This document shows, one piece after another, positions 16,738 through 27,134 of a stretch of 64,000 nt of DNA. The notes beneath the pieces are model-generated. The model ran no database searches. It was not told where the DNA came from and saw nothing but the letters and a program-made list of their open reading frames with translations. Source of the DNA: Desulfuromusa kysingii (GTDB taxonomy: Bacteria; Desulfobacterota; Desulfuromonadia; Desulfuromonadales; Geopsychrobacteraceae); the NCBI RefSeq assembly GCF_900107645.1, contig NZ_FNQN01000004.1, positions 1 through 64,000 on the forward strand, given 5' to 3'. Numbering within the stretch: position 1 is the stretch's first letter; every line of letters starts with the position of its first letter. Position numbers and translations under genes: made by a program.

Positions 16738-17832
16738 CTAAACGTTAAACCGAAAATGCATAACATCACCATCAACGACGCGGTATTCTTTTCCCTCAAG
16801 TCGCAGCAGGCCTTTCTCTTTAGCGCCGGCTTCACCACCAGAGGAAACATAATCATCATAGGCGATAACTTCTGCGCGGATAAATCCTTTTTCAAAATCG
16901 GTATGAATGACTCCAGCAGCCTGAGGAGCGAGGGCACCATCGGTCACGGTCCATGCACGAACCTCTTTGGGGCCCGCAGTGAAGTACGTAATCAAGCCTA
17001 GCAAGCGGTAACCGGCATGGATCATCCGTTCAAGTCCAGCTTCCTCAAGACCCAATTCCTGCAAAAATTCTTTTTTTTCTTCACTGTCCAGTTCGGCGAC
17101 TTCGGACTCTATCTTGCCACAGATGGTGACCATTTCAGCCCCTTCGGACAGGGCATGGTCTCGTACTTTCTGGACAAAAGGATGGGAGCCACCAAGATCA
17201 TCCTCGGCAACATTAGCGACATAGAGAACTGGCTTCATTGTAATCAAGTGAACACCTGAGATCGCACTTAGTTCTTCTGCGTCAAGAGAGACAGCGCGCG
17301 CGGGCAGACCGTCATTGAGCGCAGTCGCTAATTTTTCCAGAACCCGAAGTTCTGCCTGTAACTGCTTATCACCACCCCGAACAAGCTTCTGACTACGAAG
17401 AATCCTCTTGTCGATACTGTCTAAATCGGCAAGGTTCAATTCTGTCTGGATCACCTCAATATCCCGGACAGGATCAACATTGCCATCGACATGAACCACA
17501 TTTTCGTCTTCGAAACAACGAACAATATGGGCAATAGCATCGACCTGACGGATATGACCGAGAAACTGATTACCCAATCCTTCGCCCTGGCTGGCGCCAC
17601 GAACCAATCCAGCAATATCTACAAATTCCATCGCCGTCGGCAGAATATCTTTGGGATGGACGAGACTGGCGAGAACTTCCATGCGCGAATCAGGGACCGA
17701 AACGACACCAACATTTGGTTCAATGGTGCAAAAAGGGTAGTTCGCTGACTCTGCCCCTGCCGAAGTAATAGCATTAAAGATAGTTGATTTCCCAACATTA
17801 GGAAGGCCGACTATTCCACACTTAAAACCCAT
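16738..17832 (-). CDS. ychF: Redox-regulated ATPase of the Obg family (YchF/OLA1)
   Basis: 364-residue cytoplasmic P-loop protein of the TRAFAC class. It binds ribosomes and prefers ATP to GTP because its G4 motif is altered. G1 is [15 protein letters not shown] (residues 8-22), G3 is [17 protein letters not shown], and the variant G4 region is around [12 protein letters not shown]. The C-terminal TGS-like domain contains [15 protein letters not shown] and the conserved [12 protein letters not shown]. Full family length. It lies between hppA and rpsF in the same orientation; pth-ychF neighbours are common. Confidence 0.96.
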   Translation of the reverse strand: MGFKCGIVGLPNVGKSTIFNAITSAGAESANYPFCTIEPNVGVVSVPDSRMEVLASLVHPKDILPTAMEFVDIAGLVRGASQGEGLGNQFLGHIRQVDAIAHIVRCFEDENVVHVDGNVDPVRDIEVIQTELNLADLDSIDKRILRSQKLVRGGDKQLQAELRVLEKLATALNDGLPARAVSLDAEELSAISGVHLITMKPVLYVANVAEDDLGGSHPFVQKVRDHALSEGAEMVTICGKIESEVAELDSEEKKEFLQELGLEEAGLERMIHAGYRLLGLITYFTAGPKEVRAWTVTDGALAPQAAGVIHTDFEKGFIRAEVIAYDDYVSSGGEAGAKEKGLLRLEGKEYRVVDGDVMHFRFNV

Positions 17833-17907
17833 AATTCACCCTGTAAAATAAAGATAGCCGGAGCATAAACTCCGGCTATCAGGTTAATCAAATTATGCTC
17901 CTAGCTA

Positions 17908-19923
17908 TCAAACAAGTAGCGGAGCAATAACAAGTGCGACAACACTCATCAGCTTGATGAGGATATTCATTGCCGGACCAGAAGTATCTTTGAAGGGGTC
18001 ACCAACAGTATCACCAATAACAGCAGCAGCGTGGGCATCGCCCCCTTTGCTTTCACCTTCAAGTTGACCGCTCTCAATATATTTTTTGGCATTATCCCAA
18101 GCACCACCACCATTTGACATCATCAAAGCAAGCAGTACCCCGGCAACAGTCGCTCCGGCAAGCATGCCACCCAAGGCTTCTTTGCCAAGCAATAATCCAA
18201 TCAAAACGGGAGCGGCTACGGCGATGACACCGGGAAGAACCATCTCTCTCAAAGCAGCTTTTGCGGAGATATCAACACAGCGTTGGGAATCAGGCTTAAC
18301 CCCTTCCCGTCCTTCCAATAATCCGGGAGTATCGCGGAATTGTCGACGAATCTCATCAACCATAGCTCCGGCAGCCTTGCCAACACTGGTCATAGTGAGA
18401 GCGCCCATAAAGAAAGGTAGCGCGCCACCGATCAACAGCCCGATAACAACCATTGGATTGATCAGGTTGATAACTTCCAGTTGAACCGTTGTTGCGTAAG
18501 CAGAGAACAGTGCCAGTGCAGTCAGAGCAGCTGAACCAATAGCAAAACCTTTACCAATTGCTGCAGTGGTATTGCCGATAGCATCCAGACCGTCGGTGAT
18601 TTTTCTGACATCAGGCCCCAAGCCAGCCATCTCAGAGATACCACCCGCATTATCAGCAACAGGACCGTAAGCGTCGACGGTCATGGTAACCCCAACTGTT
18701 GCTAACATACCAACCGCTGCGATACCAATACCATAGAGACCAGCACAGTAATTCGCAATAAAGATACTGATACAAATAATAATAATAGGCAGTGCCGTTG
18801 ACTCAAGACCAACAGCTAATCCGTGGATAATATTGGTCGCTGGTCCCGTTTTACTGGCTTCAGCAATCCTTGCGACAGGACCGTGAGCAGTATAGTATTC
18901 GGTGATTTGCCCGATAGCAATCCCGGCCAGAGTACCAGCGAGAATAGCCCAGAAAATTCCAGTATTTAACCCAGCAAATTGAATATAGATAAAGGCAGCA
19001 ATCAAGAAACCACCGGCAGCGACAAAAGTCGTATAATGTAATGCCTTGGCAGGATCCATCCCTTTGAGCAGTTTCATCGAACCAATACCGATAAAGGAGA
19101 ACAACAGCCCAATCATAGCCAGAGCTAAAGGCAACAACATCGTACTGGCTTGCACATCGGCACCCACGCCCAGTTTGGCCAACAGTTCAGGACCAGCAGC
19201 AGCAGCAATAGCAACGGTAGCGATAATAGATCCAACATAGGATTCAAAGATATCGGCACCCATCCCCGCAGTATCACCGACACAATCCCCAACATTATCA
19301 GCGATAACGCCTGGGTTGCGTGGATCATCTTCAGGGATACCAGCTTCAACCTTACCAACAAGGTCAGCGCCGACGTCAGCAGCTTTGGTATAAATACCGC
19401 CACCAACACGTGCAAACAAAGCGATTGAAGAAGCTCCCATGGCGAAACCATTGATATATTTAGCTGTTTCAGGATCACCACCAAAGAAAATATAGCCAAC
19501 ACCAACCCCGACTAATCCCAAAGATGCGACAGCCAGCCCCATAACAGCACCGCCGTTAAAAGAGACTTCCAACGCTTTAGCTTGCCCATGAGCCCTGGCA
19601 GCTTCGCAGGTTCTGACATTCGCACGGGTCGCGGCTTTCATGCCAATGAAACCACAGGTCATGGAGCAAATAGCACCACCCAGAAAGGCGAGTGCAGTCT
19701 GAATCGCCATAGCGGCTGCAATCAGAATAAATACGACAACAATGAAGATCGCTAACACTCGGTACTCGCGTCCGAGAAAAGCCATCGCTCCAGCATGAAT
19801 ATCATCTGAAATTTCACGCATTTTTTCATTTCCGACCGGTTGTGCCTTGACTACATTGTAGAGCACAATCGCGATCACAAATCCGATTACCCCTAAGATA
19901 GGAGCCCACATTTGCAGTTGCAT
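17908..19923 (-). CDS. hppA: Membrane-bound ion-pumping pyrophosphatase, K+-dependent type
   Basis: 671-residue integral inner-membrane pump that couples pyrophosphate hydrolysis to H+ or Na+ export. About 16 hydrophobic spans. Pyrophosphate-binding motifs [20 protein letters not shown] and [20 protein letters not shown] are present, as is the C-terminal [15 protein letters not shown] loop. The diagnostic [10 protein letters not shown] has Ala where K+-independent enzymes have Lys, so it should need K+; that class includes both H+ and Na+ pumps and I cannot separate them by eye. The gene lies between pth and ychF, where relatives often have no hppA. The pump may recover energy from the pyrophosphate made by nearby biosynthetic genes. 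Confidence 0.96.
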   Translation of the reverse strand: MQLQMWAPILGVIGFVIAIVLYNVVKAQPVGNEKMREISDDIHAGAMAFLGREYRVLAIFIVVVFILIAAAMAIQTALAFLGGAICSMTCGFIGMKAATRANVRTCEAARAHGQAKALEVSFNGGAVMGLAVASLGLVGVGVGYIFFGGDPETAKYINGFAMGASSIALFARVGGGIYTKAADVGADLVGKVEAGIPEDDPRNPGVIADNVGDCVGDTAGMGADIFESYVGSIIATVAIAAAAGPELLAKLGVGADVQASTMLLPLALAMIGLLFSFIGIGSMKLLKGMDPAKALHYTTFVAAGGFLIAAFIYIQFAGLNTGIFWAILAGTLAGIAIGQITEYYTAHGPVARIAEASKTGPATNIIHGLAVGLESTALPIIIICISIFIANYCAGLYGIGIAAVGMLATVGVTMTVDAYGPVADNAGGISEMAGLGPDVRKITDGLDAIGNTTAAIGKGFAIGSAALTALALFSAYATTVQLEVINLINPMVVIGLLIGGALPFFMGALTMTSVGKAAGAMVDEIRRQFRDTPGLLEGREGVKPDSQRCVDISAKAALREMVLPGVIAVAAPVLIGLLLGKEALGGMLAGATVAGVLLALMMSNGGGAWDNAKKYIESGQLEGESKGGDAHAAAVIGDTVGDPFKDTSGPAMNILIKLMSVVALVIAPLLV

Positions 19924-19949
19924 TGGTTCTTCACCTCTCTGAGTTTGTG

Positions 19950-20528
19950 TTAGTGTTCATCTAGTAGGTTATAATTATTAAAAGTATTCATTGCTTCTGT
20001 GACACCACTTGAAAGAATTCTCTCAACGGCATCAGCTGCAGTAGCAATTAATTCAGGGAGCAATTGTTTTTCTTTCGGGGCAAAACCGCTCAACACATGG
20101 CTGGTGATATCACCTCGTTCTGGCCGACCGATACCAATTCGTAAACGGATAAATTCCTTACACCCTAATACGGCAATAATATCTCTCAGGCCGTTATGAC
20201 CGCCATGGCCACCTTCGCCCTTAATCCGTAAACGCCCAAAAGGGAGATCGAGATCGTCGCAGATGACAATCAAATCCCCCGGGTCAATTCCGAGGGATCG
20301 ATAAGCAGCGTTGACACTTGCACCGCTGCAATTCATATAAGTCTGAGGCAAAAGAATCGTCGCTTCACTGATTGCTATTCGACCCACTCCATAACAACCT
20401 TGATAACCTTTTTTCTTCAGCGTAATCCGTTGCCGTTGTGCAACTTGCTCTGCAACCTGAAAACCGATGTTGTGCCGTGTTCCAGTATATTTATCCCCAG
20501 GGTTCCCGAGGCCAACAACTAACTTCAC
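19950..20528 (-). CDS. pth: Peptidyl-tRNA hydrolase
   Basis: 192-residue cytoplasmic enzyme that frees tRNA from prematurely released peptidyl-tRNA. Signature residues are all seen: [19 protein letters not shown] with the catalytic His, PQTYMNCSG with the substrate-binding Asn, and [17 protein letters not shown] then HNGLRDI. Follows rplY by 20 bp and precedes hppA, so it is part of the prs-rplY-pth group. Length and motifs are typical. Confidence 0.97.
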   Translation of the reverse strand: MKLVVGLGNPGDKYTGTRHNIGFQVAEQVAQRQRITLKKKGYQGCYGVGRIAISEATILLPQTYMNCSGASVNAAYRSLGIDPGDLIVICDDLDLPFGRLRIKGEGGHGGHNGLRDIIAVLGCKEFIRLRIGIGRPERGDITSHVLSGFAPKEKQLLPELIATAADAVERILSSGVTEAMNTFNNYNLLDEH

Positions 20529-20548
20529 GTTATATCCAGTCGCAGATC

Positions 20549-21193
20549 TTATTCAGCCGCAGCCTCATCACCTTCAGCAGCAACTGCACCTTCAACATCC
20601 TCGAGCTCTTCGTCTTCGCTAACCTCAACCTCTTCTTTAACGATATGTAAAGTCAACACCGTAAAGTTAACATCATGGACAAGCTCGACACCAGCAGGAA
20701 CAGGAACTTGATCGATATGGACATTATCACCAATAGCAAGATCGGTGACATCAATATCGATGGACTGTGGAACCTGAGTCGGCAGACAAAGAACTTCTAA
20801 TTCATTCCGTACCACTTGCAGTGTTCCGCCTTCTTTCTGACCAATAGCTGTGCCAACAACATTAACCGGCACCATAAAGAGGGCTTTTTCAGTAAGATTA
20901 ATCGCATGAAAATCAGCGCTGATCATATCGCGACTCAATGGATGGATATCAGCATTTTTCAGAATCACAACCTTACCTGCAAGTTCTGCAGCACCTTTTA
21001 AGGTGATCAGGGTGTTCATTCCAGCTTCACCAGAGATAGCCGCTTCCAACTCTTTAGGATCAACAACAATAGCTGTTGACTCAAGGTCCTTACCATAAAC
21101 AACGGCAGGCAATTTTCCCGCCATTCTCAGTTTACGAGCAACACCTTTGCCACTTTTCTCACGAACATCTACACTTAATTCCGCTTGTTCCAT
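20549..21193 (-). CDS. rplY: 50S ribosomal protein L25/TL5/CTC
   Basis: 214-residue 5S-rRNA-binding protein of the large subunit, in the long general-stress (CTC/TL5) form. The N-terminal L25 domain has SGKGVARKLRMAGKLPAVVYG; the C-terminal beta domain has LEVLCLPTQVPQSIDIDVTDL. It ends in a strongly acidic tail (EDEELEDVEGAVAAEGDEAAA). CTC-type genes commonly sit between prs and pth, as here. ATG at 21193 follows GGAGGATAG. Confidence 0.96.
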   Translation of the reverse strand: MEQAELSVDVREKSGKGVARKLRMAGKLPAVVYGKDLESTAIVVDPKELEAAISGEAGMNTLITLKGAAELAGKVVILKNADIHPLSRDMISADFHAINLTEKALFMVPVNVVGTAIGQKEGGTLQVVRNELEVLCLPTQVPQSIDIDVTDLAIGDNVHIDQVPVPAGVELVHDVNFTVLTLHIVKEEVEVSEDEELEDVEGAVAAEGDEAAAE

Positions 21194-21226
21194 CTATCTA
21201 TCCTCCATCAGTAAGGAAACTAATTT

Positions 21227-22165
21227 TTATACAAACAATGAGCTGACCGATTCAGCGTTATGAGTCCGGCGGATCGCTTCCGCCAACAGATGACTGACCG
21301 AAAGACTCTGTAAAGTACCACACTGGTTCTGTTTATCGTGTGTTGGAATCGTATCAGTAATAAAAACTTTTTTCAGCGGACTCTCAGAAATCCGTTGTAA
21401 CGCAGGGCCAGAAAGCACACCATGAGTCGCACAGGCATAAATATCGATCGCACCTTGATCTTGCAATGCCGTCGCAGCGGCACAGAGAGTTCCCGCAGTA
21501 TCAATCATATCATCAATGATGACACAGTTTTTTCCTTGAACATCACCGAGGATATGCATCACTTCGGCAACATTCGGTCCGCTACGGCGTTTGTCGATGA
21601 TCGCCAGTCCAGCATTAAGTCGCTTAGCAAAAGCCCGTGCCCGCTCCGTACCACCAGCGTCAGGAGAGACAACCATCAAGTCGGTAATGTTCTGGCGCCT
21701 GATCTCATCAAGCATTACGGGGGCTGCATATAGGTGATCTACCGGGATGTCAAAAAACCCCTGAATCTGGCCCGCATGTAAATCCATTGTCAACAGACGA
21801 TCAATTCCGGCCACAGACATCAAATCGGCGACAAGCTTGGCAGTAATCGGCGCCCGTGGGGCGACTTTACGGTCCTGACGAGCATATCCAAAATAGGGAA
21901 CCACGGCATTAATCCGCGCAGCAGACGCCCGTTTAAGCGCATCGACCATAACCAGTAACTCCATCAGATTATCATTCGCTGGAGATGAGGTTGACTGAAC
22001 CACGTAAGCATCACGTCCACGAACGTTTTCACCGATTTCGACTAATACTTCACCATCGGAAAAAGTCCTCACTTTTGCATCTCCCAAAGAGACATTGAGA
22101 TGCTGACAAAGATCACGAGCCAATGGCTGGTTCGAGTTACCGGCAAAAATTTTAATCATCCCCAC
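21227..22165 (-). CDS. prs: Ribose-phosphate pyrophosphokinase (PRPP synthetase)
   Basis: 312-residue cytoplasmic enzyme making PRPP from ribose 5-phosphate and ATP, feeding nucleotide, histidine and tryptophan synthesis. Class I motifs: [29 protein letters not shown] (flexible loop), [15 protein letters not shown], and the PRPP loop [13 protein letters not shown]. Two starts are possible: the GTG at 22165 (with AAAGG ten bases before) or the ATG two codons in at 22159 (typical MIKIFAGN start but with a G-run directly against it). Downstream of tRNA-Gln and upstream of rplY. Confidence 0.95.
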   Translation of the reverse strand: MGMIKIFAGNSNQPLARDLCQHLNVSLGDAKVRTFSDGEVLVEIGENVRGRDAYVVQSTSSPANDNLMELLVMVDALKRASAARINAVVPYFGYARQDRKVAPRAPITAKLVADLMSVAGIDRLLTMDLHAGQIQGFFDIPVDHLYAAPVMLDEIRRQNITDLMVVSPDAGGTERARAFAKRLNAGLAIIDKRRSGPNVAEVMHILGDVQGKNCVIIDDMIDTAGTLCAAATALQDQGAIDIYACATHGVLSGPALQRISESPLKKVFITDTIPTHDKQNQCGTLQSLSVSHLLAEAIRRTHNAESVSSLFV

Positions 22166-22177
22166 AGATCATACACC

Positions 22178-22500
22178 TTTTCTGGCTGGAAGAACGCAAA
22201 ATGGCTGAATCATGCCAGCTGCACAACTCAACCAACCCATCTGCAGACTTATATGCGCTGATGCACCAGTGAATCAGCGTTCATTCCGCTTTGGTTCCCT
22301 TCAAAATTATGTATTTTATAAACTAAAATGATTGGCACAGGGAATCACCAAATTGTCTACTGACATTACGTCATCGCCTGCACTGTCTATCGTTTTCGCT
22401 GATGCGGACACCCCACTTACATTTTCCGACAAACAATGTCCGACAAGCACTGTCAGTACTGACTTCGCTTCGACTTTCGTTAAAGTCCAGCATCTATGTA
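22178..22500. other. prs leader / tRNA-Gln spacer
   Basis: About 320 bp between prs and tRNA-Gln without a credible gene. It holds a perfect 12-bp palindrome GTCAGTACTGAC at 22452-22463 and several GTC(C/A)GACA-like motifs near it. No clear terminator follows the tRNA on the minus strand, so prs could be co-transcribed with it. Confidence 0.4.
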
Positions 22501-22502
22501 AA

Positions 22503-22577
22503 TGGCTGGGGCGCCAGGAATCGAACCTGGGAATGCCGGAATCAAAATCCGGTGCCTTACCGCTTGGCGACGCCCCA
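22503..22577 (-). tRNA. tRNA-Gln (anticodon TTG)
   Basis: 75-nt tRNA with encoded CCA. On the minus strand the acceptor stem is TGGGGCG / CGCCCCA, the D-loop contains AAGCGGTAAGGC, the anticodon stem CCGGA/TCCGG encloses loop TTTTGAT with anticodon TTG, and the T-arm is CCAGGTTCGATTCCTGG. It lies between ispE and prs, an arrangement usual in Desulfuromonadia. Confidence 0.97.
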
Positions 22578-22681
22578 TTAAGAATTCAAACCACAACTCA
22601 TATCTAGCAAAAGTACCGAACCGGCAGGTTTTACCCAAGATACTTTCTTCTGTCAACAGGTTAATTCGAATTCAAAGTCGA

Positions 22682-23524
22682 CTAAAGTGGATGAACAGGG
22701 AACACCAGCCAATCATCCTGAGCCGCGAAGACATCTCCTGCCCGTCTCGCTGTTTCAAAGTCGTCAAAAACACCAAAAACCGTTGACCCGCTGCCTGACA
22801 TCAGCGCCCCAAGAGCCCCCGCTGCAAGGAGCCGCTGTTTAATCTCTGCAATCACCGGATATTGTTGCAAAGTCACTGACTCCAGATCGTTATACAATGC
22901 CTTCTGGAGATCAATTTTAGTCACGACAGAAAACCTCGGAAGGTTAGCCAGTTCCCCCCCTTTTGTCAACCGTAAACTTCGGTAAACATCAGCTGTCGAG
23001 ACAGTTATTCTTGGATTTATCAGCAGGTAGGCAACGGCCGGCAAAACAGGAAGAGGCTCAAGAGTGGTCCCCACCCCTGTCGCCCATGCCGGTTGCCCAA
23101 AGACAAAGAAAGGAACGTCAGCACCAAGCTCACCACCTAACGCCAACAACTGCGCGACACTGGCGGGACAACCTAACATCTCATTCAAGCCAAGCAACAC
23201 TGTCGCAGCATCTGAAGAGCCGCCTCCTAAGCCCGCCGCAACCGGTATTTTTTTATCAATACAAATATCAACGCCAACGTCAATACCGGCCAGATCTAAC
23301 AGTGCCCGTGCAGCCCGCGCTGCTATGTTCTCACCACCTGCGGGAAGATCAACCCCGGCACACTCAACACGCACCCCAAGCTCGTTACCAACACGAATAC
23401 TGATAGTATCGTAAAGATCAACCCTTTGCATCGCCATAGCAAGTTCATGATACCCACTGGGCAATCGCCCTAGAACATGCAAACAAAGATTAATTTTAGC
23501 TGGTGCCTTAAAAGTTTTTTGCAA
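22682..23524 (-). CDS. ispE: 4-diphosphocytidyl-2-C-methyl-D-erythritol kinase
   Basis: 280-residue GHMP kinase of the MEP isoprenoid pathway; phosphorylates CDP-methylerythritol at the 2-hydroxyl with ATP. N-terminal KAPAKINLCLHVLGRLPSGYHEL carries the substrate-binding Lys. The ATP loop is PVAAGLGGGSSDAA (about 93-106), and MSGSGSTVFGVF near the C-terminus is the third GHMP motif. First gene of the leftward group that runs through tRNA-Gln and prs. Isoprenoids made here also supply undecaprenyl phosphate for MraY in the dcw cluster of this window. Confidence 0.96.
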   Translation of the reverse strand: MQKTFKAPAKINLCLHVLGRLPSGYHELAMAMQRVDLYDTISIRVGNELGVRVECAGVDLPAGGENIAARAARALLDLAGIDVGVDICIDKKIPVAAGLGGGSSDAATVLLGLNEMLGCPASVAQLLALGGELGADVPFFVFGQPAWATGVGTTLEPLPVLPAVAYLLINPRITVSTADVYRSLRLTKGGELANLPRFSVVTKIDLQKALYNDLESVTLQQYPVIAEIKQRLLAAGALGALMSGSGSTVFGVFDDFETARRAGDVFAAQDDWLVFPVHPL

Positions 23525-23653
23525 AATTCAAATAACTCCTTTTTTTCAAGAACACTCTGGAATAAACGACAAAGACAGTCAAGCCCATAAAGAGACAATC
23601 CCTGCCAACATTTAAACTATCGATACCCCAGTATTTTGACCATTTTCCACCAA

Positions 23654-23675
23654 ATATGGCCTTTTTCAGCCATAT
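23654..23675. promoter_or_regulatory. Inverted repeat upstream of the TAXI TRAP operon
   Basis: ATATGGC, eight bases, GCCATAT. Its centre lies about 110 bp upstream of the sigma-54-like promoter at 23772-23787, a usual distance for an enhancer-binding-protein site. Role inferred from position only. Confidence 0.4.
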
Positions 23676-23771
23676 GTTGCGGCGATCCATGGATGATAAA
23701 AAACGAAAGAAATTGATTAAAAGGCAAACCCATGCTATTTATGTGCGTATTAAACAAACATCATTCTAAAA

Positions 23772-23787
23772 TGGCATTGTTATTGCT
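23772..23787 (+). promoter_or_regulatory. Sigma-54-type promoter of the TAXI TRAP operon
   Basis: TGGCATTGTTATTGCT matches the -24/-12 consensus (GG-N10-GC, TGGCAY-N5-TTGCW). It would start transcription near 23799, about 180 nt before the binding-protein gene. The ~455-bp region from 23525 to the gene holds no other feature I can support. Confidence 0.65.
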
Positions 23788-23980
23788 GATACCTACGGCA
23801 ATTGCATCACGCACATCAACTGCCATAATTCTTTAGAAAAGCGAGGATAAAATGGTTAACCTTAATTTCAAAACATCAGTATAAAATCATGATGTTTATT
23901 TTCTATAAAATCGACAAGTTACATTATTTATACGCTCCATAGCATCACTTTCCATTAACCGTACAAAAGGAGGTTGTAAG

Positions 23981-24937
23981 ATGAAAAACATTGTTAGGTT
24001 TTTCTCACTATTAATCGTGGCGTCTTTCACATTGGCCGTTCCGGCGATCGCTAAAGACCGCATCGTTTTTGGTGGTGGTCCAGCCGGTGGGACCTTTCAG
24101 ACCGTTGCTAATGCCATTCAGGTTTATGGTCCCGTAAAAGCAATGGACTTCAGCCTGAAAGCACAATCTTCAGCTGGCTCGGTTGAGAATCTACGTAAAA
24201 CTAATGCTGGCAGAATGGATTTCAGTGTTGTTTATTCCGGTCATGCTTATCTTGGAGCAAACGGTCTGATGAAAAACGATGCCAATAAATATGAAGACAT
24301 AAGGGCCGTTTCCTTCCTCTACGGTGCACCTGCTCAGTTGGTGGTCCGTAAGGATTCCGGTATCAAATCAACCAAAGATCTAGCTGGCAAGAAAGTCGGG
24401 GTTGGCAATGCTGGCTCTGGCGCCTTTGCTAACTGTGAACTCTTCTTCAATCACATGGGCATTTGGGACAATATCGAGCGTAACGCCATGGGCTACAACG
24501 ATGCAGCTGCAGCATTTGGTAACAATCAACTCGATGCTTTCTGGATCTTCGCCGGTCACCCAGTTGGTGCCATCATTATGGCTGCCCAAACCAACGATAT
24601 TGATCTAATCAACCTTGGGGCTGATGCTGAAGCCGCCAGTTTCTTTAAAAAATATCCCTACTTTTCAAAGCTCAACATCCCCGCAGGAACCTACAAAGGA
24701 GTCGATGTTGAAACGCCAACCTTTCAAGATTCAGCTCTTTGGGTAGCCAACAAAGATGTTCCTGATGAGGTTGTCTATCAACTCCTCTCTGCCATCTACA
24801 CTGACGAAGGGTTAGCACACATGGTTGCCCAAAAGAAAACCTTTAAAACCATGTCTATAAAAAGTGGTGTTGACGGTATTGTTACCCCAATGCATCCAGG
24901 TGCTATTAAGTTCTGGAAAGAGAAAGGCGTTCTCTAA
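23981..24937 (+). CDS. TAXI-family TRAP transporter solute-binding protein
   Basis: 318-residue periplasmic receptor that captures an organic anion for a TRAP permease (TAXI class, TRAP-associated extracytoplasmic immunogenic protein). A signal peptide covers about residues 1-24, with likely cleavage after AIA. The mature start DRIVFGGGPAGGTFQTVANA is the TAXI signature, followed by TKDLAGKKVGVGNAGSGA. AAAGGAGG stands seven bases before the ATG. The permease gene follows after a stable hairpin. Some TAXI receptors bind 2-oxoglutarate or glutamate, but the substrate here is not readable. Expression is probably from the sigma-54-like promoter at 23772. Confidence 0.94.
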   Translation: MKNIVRFFSLLIVASFTLAVPAIAKDRIVFGGGPAGGTFQTVANAIQVYGPVKAMDFSLKAQSSAGSVENLRKTNAGRMDFSVVYSGHAYLGANGLMKNDANKYEDIRAVSFLYGAPAQLVVRKDSGIKSTKDLAGKKVGVGNAGSGAFANCELFFNHMGIWDNIERNAMGYNDAAAAFGNNQLDAFWIFAGHPVGAIIMAAQTNDIDLINLGADAEAASFFKKYPYFSKLNIPAGTYKGVDVETPTFQDSALWVANKDVPDEVVYQLLSAIYTDEGLAHMVAQKKTFKTMSIKSGVDGIVTPMHPGAIKFWKEKGVL

Positions 24938-24958
24938 CCCCCTGACTCCTTTTAGATT

Positions 24959-24989
24959 TTCAAGCCAGAGCTAAACGCTCTGGCTTGAA
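24959..24989 (+). terminator. Stable intercistronic hairpin after the TAXI binding protein
   Basis: Perfect 13-bp stem TTCAAGCCAGAGC / GCTCTGGCTTGAA with a five-base loop, followed by a short CTTTT. Probably a partial terminator or 3-prime protector that keeps the binding protein in excess over the permease. Confidence 0.65.
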
Positions 24990-25105
24990 CTTTTACCGTG
25001 CATTCTTTTTAAACTCAGGATCAGAGACAACAAATAGTCACGTTTAACAATATATACCGTATCACTGGATGGAATCATCAAACTCAAACTCAATTGAGGT
25101 CTCTT

Positions 25106-26836
25106 GTGTACAATGAATTAAATCGATTTGAGCAGATTATGTTTGACATCTGCGCCCTATCCTTGCTGTTGTTCTACTCCTATGCCGCCATAATCTCTCC
25201 GGCATCGACCCAACTCCATCGGGGTGTTTACGTCATCATCACTTATCTCCTGGTTTTCCTGATATATAAGAGTAAATCAGTCTTGATGCGTATTGTCGAC
25301 TACATCCTGATGATTGCTTCGGCTACAACCATCACCTATTGGATACTTAATTTCGAGGCAATCAATTACCGAACCGGGGCCGAAACGACAACAGACACAT
25401 ACATTGCCATGGTTGGTGTGCTTATCAGTATTGAACTGGCAAGAAGGGTAGTCGGTAATGTTTTTGTCATTATTGGTATTGCTATGTTGGCCTATGGGGT
25501 TTATGGCGATATCATGCCCGACCTTTTCTCTCATGCCGGGGCAACGTTCCCAGAACTTTGTGTTTCGATTTTTTACAAAAGCGACGGTATCTTCGGGATC
25601 ATGGCCAATGTTTTGGCCACCTATATCATCCTCTTTGTTTTATTTGGCGCCTTCCTGGAAAAAAGTGGCGCACAGAAATTCTTTATCGACTTCCCACTGG
25701 CAGCCGTGGGGCATAAGGTTGGTGGTCCCGGCAAGGTTGCTATCATTGCCTCTGGTCTCTTCGGCTCCATTTCAGGAAGTGCCATCGCAAACGTTGTCTC
25801 AACTGGCGCATTTACGATACCGATGATGAAAAAGGCAGGCTTCAAACCACATGTAGCTGGTGGCATTGAGCCGGCCGCTTCAATTGGCGGAATGTTTATG
25901 CCACCCATCATGGGCGCTGGCGGATTTATCATGGCTGAACTCACTGGACAACCCTATTCGAGAATCATGCTTGTCGCACTGTTTCCTGCATTCATGTATT
26001 TTTTCAGTGTTTTTGTCATGGTTCACTATGTCGCCAAAAAAGACAATGTCATTGGTGAGAAGTCAGAACACAGTGCCATGGAAATTTTCAAAAAAGAGTG
26101 GTTCTATACAATCCCCCTCATCACGATTACAATTTTTATGCTCTATGGTTATTCTCCGGGCTACTCTGCAATTCTTGGATTGATTTCTTGTATTGTCATC
26201 TCCTGGGTTCGAAAAGAGACACGTATTGGACCAAAGCAATTCCTGGAAGCTGCTCGCAAAGGAACAGAGAGTAGTCTCAAGATTGGTGCCACCGTCGGCG
26301 TTATTGGCATCATCATCGGGGTATTAACTTACAGCGGTCTCGTCTTAACATTTGCAGATATCGTCATTGGCCTTGCTGGAGGATCGCTACTTTTAACTAT
26401 CGCTTTGATTGCCTTAGCTTCTCTGGTCTTAGGTATGGGGGTTCCGGTTACAGCAGCCTACCTGATTACAGCTGTGGTTGCCGTCCCAGCCCTCACCCAT
26501 CTGGGGGTCAATGAACTTGCAGCACATATGATTGTTTATTGGCTTTCCCAGGATTCCAACATTACACCACCAGTTTGTATCGCTGCCTTCGCTGGAGCGA
26601 CTATCGCTGGTGCCAACATGTGGAAAACAGCATTTTCAGCATTCAAATTTGCAAAATTTCTTTACCTTGGCCCGCTACTATTCGGTTATGTTCCTGGCTT
26701 CGCCCTTAATGGTTCAGCAACGGACATCATTAAAGCCTTTATTTTTATCATCATTGGTACCTGGCTCTATTCTTACATCCTTAGTGGTATCTGGTTAAAA
26801 ACCTGGCTAAGTTTTGGCAAAAACGAGACCGCCTAG
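25106..26836 (+). CDS. TRAP transporter fused permease (DctQ-DctM type)
   Basis: 576-residue inner-membrane permease with the small (4-span) and large (about 12-span) TRAP subunits fused, as is normal for TAXI systems. Motifs typical of the large subunit: GAFLEKSGAQKFFIDFPLA, GKVAIIASGLFGSISGSAIANV, EPAASIGGMFMPPIMGAGGF and SLVLGMGVPVTAAYL. It moves the TAXI-bound solute using a Na+ or H+ gradient. Start taken as GTG at 25106, six bases after GAGG; a TTG four codons upstream is less likely. A terminator follows. Confidence 0.92.
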   Translation: MYNELNRFEQIMFDICALSLLLFYSYAAIISPASTQLHRGVYVIITYLLVFLIYKSKSVLMRIVDYILMIASATTITYWILNFEAINYRTGAETTTDTYIAMVGVLISIELARRVVGNVFVIIGIAMLAYGVYGDIMPDLFSHAGATFPELCVSIFYKSDGIFGIMANVLATYIILFVLFGAFLEKSGAQKFFIDFPLAAVGHKVGGPGKVAIIASGLFGSISGSAIANVVSTGAFTIPMMKKAGFKPHVAGGIEPAASIGGMFMPPIMGAGGFIMAELTGQPYSRIMLVALFPAFMYFFSVFVMVHYVAKKDNVIGEKSEHSAMEIFKKEWFYTIPLITITIFMLYGYSPGYSAILGLISCIVISWVRKETRIGPKQFLEAARKGTESSLKIGATVGVIGIIIGVLTYSGLVLTFADIVIGLAGGSLLLTIALIALASLVLGMGVPVTAAYLITAVVAVPALTHLGVNELAAHMIVYWLSQDSNITPPVCIAAFAGATIAGANMWKTAFSAFKFAKFLYLGPLLFGYVPGFALNGSATDIIKAFIFIIIGTWLYSYILSGIWLKTWLSFGKNETA

Positions 26837-26852
26837 ACGATCAGCATTAGAA

Positions 26853-26901
26853 AACCGAAGGACAGAACCTCTAATTCTACAAACGGTTCTGCCCTTCGGT
26901 T
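26853..26901 (+). terminator. Terminator of the TAXI TRAP operon
   Basis: AACCGAAGG...AGAACC pairs with GGTTCT...CCTTCGGTT and is followed by TAATTTT. Begins 16 bp after the permease stop. Confidence 0.7.
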
Positions 26902-27084
26902 AATTTTCACACAATTCTAAAACACCATCCTGAAAACCATAAATAACAATAACAATAACCGTAAATATAAAAAATAACTCGGTTATGAAGCCATGCATCA
27001 ACCGCAACAAATAGGCCATTTTTCGCCACAGAATGCTAAGAATAGCCAGAAGAACCCCACCAACAAAACCCAAGCTGATGGCAT
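26900..27084 (-). other. Possible small membrane-protein gene or remnant
   Basis: On the minus strand an ATG at 27084, preceded by AAGGATTAG, opens a 28-residue hydrophobic frame (MPSAWVLLVGFFWLFLAF...) ending at 26998. An overlapping second frame (27019 to 26900, MAYLLRLMHGFITELFFIF...) is also strongly hydrophobic. Either a tiny membrane peptide, or a small gene broken by a frameshift. It is divergent from the DctP promoter. Weak support. Confidence 0.2.
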
Positions 27085-27134
27085 CTAATCCTTAAGAGGC
27101 CGTTTTTACACACTTACAAACATGATTTTAAAAA

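Noticed and set aside
22452-22463. Perfect 12-bp palindrome GTCAGTACTGAC before prs
   Set aside because: One short isolated palindrome; no matching second site or known regulator, so not called as an operator.
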